Under the pieces are notes generated by a model. That model had not been told where the DNA came from and did not search any database. It was given only the letters and a program-made list of their open reading frames with translations. From contig NZ_JAGGJY010000009.1 in the NCBI RefSeq assembly GCF_017873245.1, positions 62,001 to 126,000 of the forward strand: a DNA stretch of 64,000 nucleotides, read 5' to 3'. Positions within the stretch are counted from its first letter, which is position 1. Each line of letters starts with the position of its first letter. The position numbers were made by a program, and so were the translations under genes. The DNA is from Clostridium tertium (GTDB lineage Bacteria; Bacillota; Clostridia; Clostridiales; Clostridiaceae). Shown here piece by piece: positions 60,183 through 64,000 of the stretch.

Positions 60183-60223
60183 AATAGACATCTCACAATT
60201 TTAAGTTAATGAGATGTCTATTA
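60183..60223. terminator. Bidirectional terminator between GNAT and gltS
   Basis: Perfect 13-bp stem AATAGACATCTCA / TGAGATGTCTATT with a 14-base loop, between convergent genes. Confidence 0.88.
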
Positions 60224-60246
60224 TTTTTATATACTTAATTTGTTTC

Positions 60247-61443
60247 TTAACCAAATATATTTATAAATAATGTGATTACGGCAGAATTTATAAAATCAAT
60301 AAATAGTCCCCCTACAATTGGAACTACCAAATAAGGTGTCGGGCTAAAGCCATACTTATTTGTAAGTGCATCCATGTTAGCTATTGCATTTGCTGTTGAT
60401 CCCATACCAAATCCACATATCGCTGATGAAAAAACTGCTGCTTCATAATTTTTTCCCATAATTCTAAATACAATTATAAATGCAAAAACCCCCATAAGAA
60501 TTGTTTGTGAAACAAGCATAATAATCATAGGAAGTGCTAAGTCAAATAATTCCCATAATTTTAATCCCATCAATGCTAATGAAAGATAGAAAGAAAGACT
60601 AATTCCTCCTATAGTTTCTATTTCTTTATCTTCAATTTCAAATCCCTTAAAATCACTTATATTTTTAATAATAGCAGCTGAAATCATTGCTCCTATATAT
60701 GATGGAAAAGTTAGCCCTAAACTTTGTATATAATTAGTTATAATAGACCCAATTCCCATAGCAATAAAGATCCACGAAGCTGCCTTCATAATCCTATTAT
60801 AACTTAGAACAGCAGATTCATCATGATGAAAATCACTTAAAGGAATGTCCTTATCATGATACTCTTTTGGAGTCTTAATATTATTTCTTTCTATTAATGA
60901 CTTTGCAAGAAATCCGCCTAAAATACTTCCCATTATTAATCCAAAAGTTGCTGATGCAAAAGAAACCGTAGTAGCTCCCTTAACCCCCAATTCCTCTAAT
61001 AGTGGTCCAAAAGATCCCGATGTACCATGTCCTCCTATTAACGGAATAGATGCTGTTGCTAATCCTAGTAATGGATTTAAATTGAATACTTTCGCTAATC
61101 CTACTCCTATTAAATCTTGAAAAACCACCAATAATATTGATAAAACTAAGAAAATTGCTACTTTTACTCCACCATTTTTTAACACTTTAACACTGGCTGT
61201 ATATCCTATGCTAGTAAAAAATGCAGTCATAAAAACATTTTGAAGTGTAACATCTAATATTATTGTTGCTATTTGTGTTACCTTTAATATTAATATTACT
61301 AATGCAAAAGTCATTCCACCAACTACAGCAGATGGTATGCAATACTTTTCTAATACTTTTATCTTTTTTCTTAAATATACTCCAAAGTAAAATACAGCTG
61401 TTGCTAAAGCCATTGTTTGAAAAATATCTAGTTTAAATTCCAT
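60247..61443 (-). CDS. gltS: Sodium/glutamate symporter
   Basis: 398 residues with about ten to twelve membrane helices. It imports glutamate with sodium. The re-entrant loop motifs IPLIGGHGTSGSFGPLLEEL near 135 and SAICGFGMGSTANAIANMDA near 340 are the GltS family's inverted pair of GxGxxG/S loops. RBS GAGGAGAG. Single gene. Confidence 0.94.
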   Translation of the reverse strand: MEFKLDIFQTMALATAVFYFGVYLRKKIKVLEKYCIPSAVVGGMTFALVILILKVTQIATIILDVTLQNVFMTAFFTSIGYTASVKVLKNGGVKVAIFLVLSILLVVFQDLIGVGLAKVFNLNPLLGLATASIPLIGGHGTSGSFGPLLEELGVKGATTVSFASATFGLIMGSILGGFLAKSLIERNNIKTPKEYHDKDIPLSDFHHDESAVLSYNRIMKAASWIFIAMGIGSIITNYIQSLGLTFPSYIGAMISAAIIKNISDFKGFEIEDKEIETIGGISLSFYLSLALMGLKLWELFDLALPMIIMLVSQTILMGVFAFIIVFRIMGKNYEAAVFSSAICGFGMGSTANAIANMDALTNKYGFSPTPYLVVPIVGGLFIDFINSAVITLFINIFG

Positions 61444-61838
61444 GTATTCACTTCTCTCCTCTTTAGTTTATATTTTATAATATGTGAACTATTTTATTTT
61501 TTATTAAAATGTGCTTTTAAAATGTAAAATTACTATAAAATATTTCTTTTGTCAACTTATTATACTTTCCAAATTTAATTGTTAACATTTACTTTATAAC
61601 TAACTTATTTAATTATCTAAGATAGCTTTTCTAAAAATAAACTAAGACTTATCTAACTTTTTAAAATCTCGCCGACCTAATGTTAAAGCTTTAAACATTT
61701 CCATCAGTAAAATCTAAATAATATTTTTTTGATTTATAATTTTTTAATATCTGCCTTTTATTAACAATACGATATTTTGCATTTTATAAATTTTTATAAT
61801 AGCAATATATTTTTAATACACTACTATTATATTTTGTA
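61444..61838. other. Intergenic region between gltS and the coat-like gene
   Basis: AT-rich. I see no open frame, hairpin of note or repeat apart from the sporulation-type promoter just downstream at 61839-61866. Confidence 0.5.
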
Positions 61839-61866
61839 ACAATGGAAGGATTATCAACATATTATA
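61839..61866 (+). promoter_or_regulatory. Sigma-K-like promoter before the coat-like gene
   Basis: AC (61839-61840), 17 bases, then CATATTATA (61858-61866). This matches the Bacillus sigma-K consensus AC-N17-CATANNNTA at every defined base, about 65 bases before the ATG. It suggests late mother-cell expression during sporulation. Confidence 0.6.
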
Positions 61867-61930
61867 GACTATGTGCATTATAGAGATATAATGTTCAAAT
61901 ATACTAATGATAAATGGAGATGAATCTGAT

Positions 61931-62596
61931 ATGACACGTGATTATTCAAATAATAATTATTATGATGATTCTTATGATGATGAAGATTATAAGGATAACG
62001 ATAAGTACGGTAACGATTATTATAAGAAACATTGCAAAAAGCATGATGAGGACCATTATGATATATGCGGCAAAAAGCATGATGAGGATAAAAAGTGCAA
62101 GAAGCACGATGACGACGATTATGATAGATGTTGCAAGAAACATGATTATGAAGATAAATGTTGCAAAAAGCATGATGAGGATAATGATAAGCGCTGCAAG
62201 AAATATTACGAAGATTACCTTGATAGATACTGCAAGAAACGTGACGATGACAAAAAAGATGATGATAAAAAATGTAAGAAATATGATGACGATGATTATG
62301 ACAAATGCTGTAAGAAGCATGATGATGACAATGATAAGCGCTGTAAAAAATATTACGAAGATTACCTTGATAGATACTGCAAGAAACGTGACGATGACAA
62401 AAAATGCAAGAAGCATGATGACGATGATTATGATAAATGCTGCAAGAAGCGTGAAGAAGGAAATAAAAACTGGAGAAGGCCTGATGACAAGTGTTGTAAA
62501 AAGAATGATAAAGATGACTATTGCGATAATTATTCATATGAAAAGCATTTTTACTGGTGTAGATCTGAATATGAAAACTCTAAAAAATACAAATAA
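61931..62596 (+). CDS. Cys/His/Lys/Asp-rich repetitive protein, spore-coat-like
   Basis: About 221 residues, almost entirely Lys, Asp, Cys, Tyr, His and Arg. Short units of the type CKKHDDDDYDK and CCKKHDEDNDKRCKKYYEDY recur; one 75-bp DNA segment (62183-62257) is repeated at 62330-62404 with two differences, a 49-residue period. The composition resembles the Lys/Tyr/Asp-rich coat proteins CotC/CotU of Bacillus but is richer in Cys and His, so disulfide cross-linking or metal binding is possible. No signal peptide. The ATG at 61931 follows GGAGAT. A terminator follows at 62645. The coat role is inferred from composition and promoter. Confidence 0.75.
   Translation: MTRDYSNNNYYDDSYDDEDYKDNDKYGNDYYKKHCKKHDEDHYDICGKKHDEDKKCKKHDDDDYDRCCKKHDYEDKCCKKHDEDNDKRCKKYYEDYLDRYCKKRDDDKKDDDKKCKKYDDDDYDKCCKKHDDDNDKRCKKYYEDYLDRYCKKRDDDKKCKKHDDDDYDKCCKKREEGNKNWRRPDDKCCKKNDKDDYCDNYSYEKHFYWCRSEYENSKKYK
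62183..62404 (+). repeat. 75-bp direct repeat within the coat-like gene
   Basis: 62183-62257 and 62330-62404 agree at 73 of 75 bases. Both begin AATGATAAGCGCTG and end GACGATGACAAAAAA, at a period of 147 bases, so copy number can change in frame by recombination. Confidence 0.9.
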
Positions 62597-62644
62597 TATA
62601 ATTACTAATTGAAATAATATCTATACCAATTAATTTAAAGATTT

Positions 62645-62675
62645 AGGAGTAACTTTTATTTAGTTACTCCTTTTT
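62645..62675 (+). terminator. Terminator after the coat-like gene
   Basis: AGGAGTAAC / GTTACTCC stem with a short A/T loop followed by TTTTT on the plus strand. Confidence 0.85.
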
Positions 62676-62811
62676 ATAATACTTCATATAATTAAATATA
62701 AACTTCTAATTAAAAAAAATATATTTATTTTCAAATCCTTGTAAGCACAAACTAAAAAATATTTTATATAAATACCTTACATAACTTTAATAAAAAGAAG
62801 GTAAAAAAGAA

Positions 62812-62945
62812 CTAAATTTTTATGTACTCTTTAAAATCTAAGTTATTTTTATCTTTCTCTAAGACAAGTAAATCCTTAAAATCATCAATTTTTATTTCTT
62901 CACCCAACTTTTTAGCTTTAAAAGCTTTAATAACCTCATAATAAC
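62812..62945 (-). pseudogene. C-terminal fragment of an unidentified gene
   Basis: About 43 codons, ending LVLEKDKNNLDFKEYIKI, look like genuine protein (alternating Lys/Glu and hydrophobic residues). Upstream of 62945 the frame only reads antisense to the MerR remnant, and no ribosome site is present. It is probably the 3' end of a gene whose 5' part was lost together with that of the neighbour on the other strand. Family not recognised. Confidence 0.45.
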
Positions 62946-63296
62946 GAGATTTGTGGAAGAGAATTAGGGGGTATTGTACCGTGGAAAAACATTTATGACA
63001 CACATACTCAATCAACTTATTATAGTTGCTACTATACTGTTGTTAATAATTTAAATTCTAGTTATCAAGATGAAATTTATATAGATGTTAAACAAGCTGG
63101 AAATTATTTAGTTATTTATCATAAAGGATCTTATATTGAAACATACCATTCATACCACTTATTTGCAGAATATGCAAAAATACATAATTTAAAATTACAT
63201 GATTATTCATACGAAGAAAGTTTAATAGATGAAGTCTCTGAAGCTAACCCTGACAATTACATTACACAAATATCAATTATGTTTGAGAAAATATAG
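62934..63296 (+). pseudogene. 5'-truncated MerR-family regulator (effector-binding domain only)
   Basis: An open frame with no start codon or ribosome site encodes CGRELGGIVPWKNIYD, then SYQDEIYIDVKQAGNYLVIY, HKGSYIETYHSYHLFAEYAK, YSYEESLIDEVSEANPDNYI and TQISIMFEKI-stop. This is the GyrI-like/BmrR C-terminal domain pattern of MerR-type regulators, including the HKGSY and SYEExLID-E motifs. The DNA-binding N-terminus, about 150 residues in such proteins, is absent. Confidence 0.75.
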
Positions 63297-63389
63297 TTCT
63301 CTGTAACTTTCATTAAATCGTTTTATACCATAAAATATCCTCAGTATTTTTCTCTTTTAATATATATGTTAGAATTACATTTATAAAAT

Positions 63390-63438
63390 CAAAAAACATG
63401 TATTTTGTAAGTGTAGTACTTTGAATACATGTTTTTTG
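63390..63438. terminator. Bidirectional terminator after the MerR remnant
   Basis: Perfect 15-bp stem CAAAAAACATGTATT / AATACATGTTTTTTG with a 19-base loop. Confidence 0.87.
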
Positions 63439-63586
63439 TAATCTTATTTATGAATTAAAACTTAATATACAATTTGAATTATAATTGAGATCAATAAAGA
63501 AACACCTTTCTGCTCATTAGTACTAGAATTTATTAGGGCTCTACATAAAATAATAACTCAATAAATACAGCGAATAATATAAACGT

Positions 63587-63630
63587 AAAAAACAGGGATT
63601 TAAGTTCCCAAAGAACCTATCCCTATTTTT
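63587..63630 (-). terminator. Terminator after the GH4 gene
   Basis: AGGGAT / ATCCCT stem flanked by A- and T-runs (AAAAA...ATTTTT), 28 bases past the GH4 stop. Confidence 0.8.
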
Positions 63631-63658
63631 GACTTCTATTTTATTCGTTATTAATAGC

Positions 63659-64000
63659 TTACTTTAATTCTGGCCATAAACCTTTATTAGCTGCGTATAA
63701 TTCATCTAATACCTTTTTACCAACAGTATAATTAGGTATAGTTTTATTAAGCATTACAGCTTCTAAAGCTGCTTGGTAAGATCCAGACAATGCTGCATCA
63801 ACAGTCATTTTTTCATAGGCTTTTTGCATTTCCATCAAACCTTTTTGGAAAGTTGGTATTTCACCAATATTGATTGTTTCAGCTCCCATTGAACCAACAT
63901 AGGCTGGAGTCTCAACAACTGCTTCTGGATCGAAATTGGAAATTGCGCCGTGATTCTTTTTATTAACTATAAATCTTTCCCTAGTATTATGAATAATCGC
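63659..64000 (-). CDS. GH4-family 6-phospho-glycosidase, C-terminal part
   Basis: 113 residues visible; the gene continues past the window edge, and the frame is open to base 64000. Sequence such as RERFIVNKKNHGAISNFDPE, AVVETPAYVGSMGAETINIG and YEKMTVDAALSGSYQAALEA is the C-terminal region of GH4 enzymes, which cleave 6-phospho-glycosides using NAD and Mn. It looks closest to the 6-phospho-alpha-glucosidase (maltose-6-phosphate glucosidase) group. The catalytic N-terminus is outside the window. An internal ATG at 63889 is not the start. Confidence 0.85.
   Translation of the reverse strand, partial: AIIHNTRERFIVNKKNHGAISNFDPEAVVETPAYVGSMGAETINIGEIPTFQKGLMEMQKAYEKMTVDAALSGSYQAALEAVMLNKTIPNYTVGKKVLDELYAANKGLWPELK

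Larger units (their letters stand above)
63297..63658. other. Intergenic region between the MerR remnant and the GH4 gene
   Basis: Holds two terminators (63390-63438 and 63587-63630) and no coding frame. Otherwise AT-rich without recognisable features. Confidence 0.55.

Noticed and set aside
62183..62404. Possible CRISPR-like repeats
   Set aside because: Only two copies, 75 bp long, inside a coding frame and without spacers of uniform size or cas genes.
61878..62537. Long minus-strand and alternate-frame open readings across the Cys/His-rich gene
   Set aside because: The repetitive DNA keeps all frames open. Only the 61931 plus frame has a ribosome site, promoter and terminator in register.
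62946..63015. Start of the 67-codon leftward frame at 63015
   Set aside because: This segment is antisense to the MerR effector-domain remnant and has no ribosome site; only the part below about 62945 looks like protein.

Overview
The window is AT-rich, low-GC Firmicute chromosome. Nearly every gene has a strong AGGAGG-type ribosome site, and several start with TTG or GTG. The gene content (phosphoglucose isomerase of about 450 residues, a pcrA-ligA pair, many PTS operons, a secreted multi-domain glycosidase with a CBM32, a coat-like spore protein) points to Clostridium, most likely C. perfringens. This is inferred from family resemblance, not from a database search. No rRNA, tRNA, CRISPR array, insertion sequence or prophage module was seen.

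Layout. 0-10 kb: TetR regulator, methylglyoxal synthase (mgsA) and a 2856-residue cyclic beta-1,2-glucan synthase-like enzyme. 10.5-17.6 kb: a muropeptide-sugar operon (murQ, murP, lipoprotein esterase, mupG, murR-like regulator), preceded by an M18 aminopeptidase. 18-19.4 kb: a cation-efflux protein. 19.6-27.1 kb: two tandem copies of a lactose/cellobiose-type PTS operon (IIA, small membrane protein, IIB, IIC); the distal copy also carries a second mupG and a BadF-type sugar kinase. 27.4-33.8 kb: a Sel1-repeat protein, the glycerol operon glpP-glpF-glpK with an antitermination-type leader, and a small DUF5808 protein. 34-41.6 kb: a secreted GH36 alpha-galactosidase-like enzyme, a mannose-family PTS (two IIB, IIC, IID, no IIA) and a divergent GntR regulator. 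41.6-45.4 kb: a polar amino-acid ABC transporter and a double P-loop ATPase. 45.4-52.4 kb: pcrA-ligA-small membrane protein, a DUF5692-like membrane protein and an RsuA-family pseudouridine synthase. 52.4-59.1 kb: a broken gene remnant, a transglycosylase plus a seven-repeat surface-type protein, pgi with a DUF188 protein, and an N-acetylmuramoyl-L-alanine amidase. 59.3-64 kb: a small protein, a GNAT acetyltransferase, GltS, a Cys/His/Lys/Asp-rich coat-like protein behind a sigma-K-like promoter, the scar of a deletion between two divergent genes, and the C-terminus of a GH4 phospho-glycosidase.

The main theme is scavenging of host and cell-wall sugars. MurP/MupG/MurQ turn MurNAc-GlcNAc-type disaccharides into glucosamine-6-phosphate precursors. 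The two lactose-type PTS operons share promoter architecture and a TTTCAA-N15-TTGAAA inverted repeat. Because one of them ends in MupG and a MurNAc/GlcNAc-type kinase, a second muropeptide route is plausible. A family of dispersed hairpin-plus-T-rich repeats occupies many intergenic gaps, and a 51-bp repeat occurs at two sites, one of them a large palindrome after glpK. Many starts proposed here lie downstream of the longest open frame because the ribosome site fits the internal codon.
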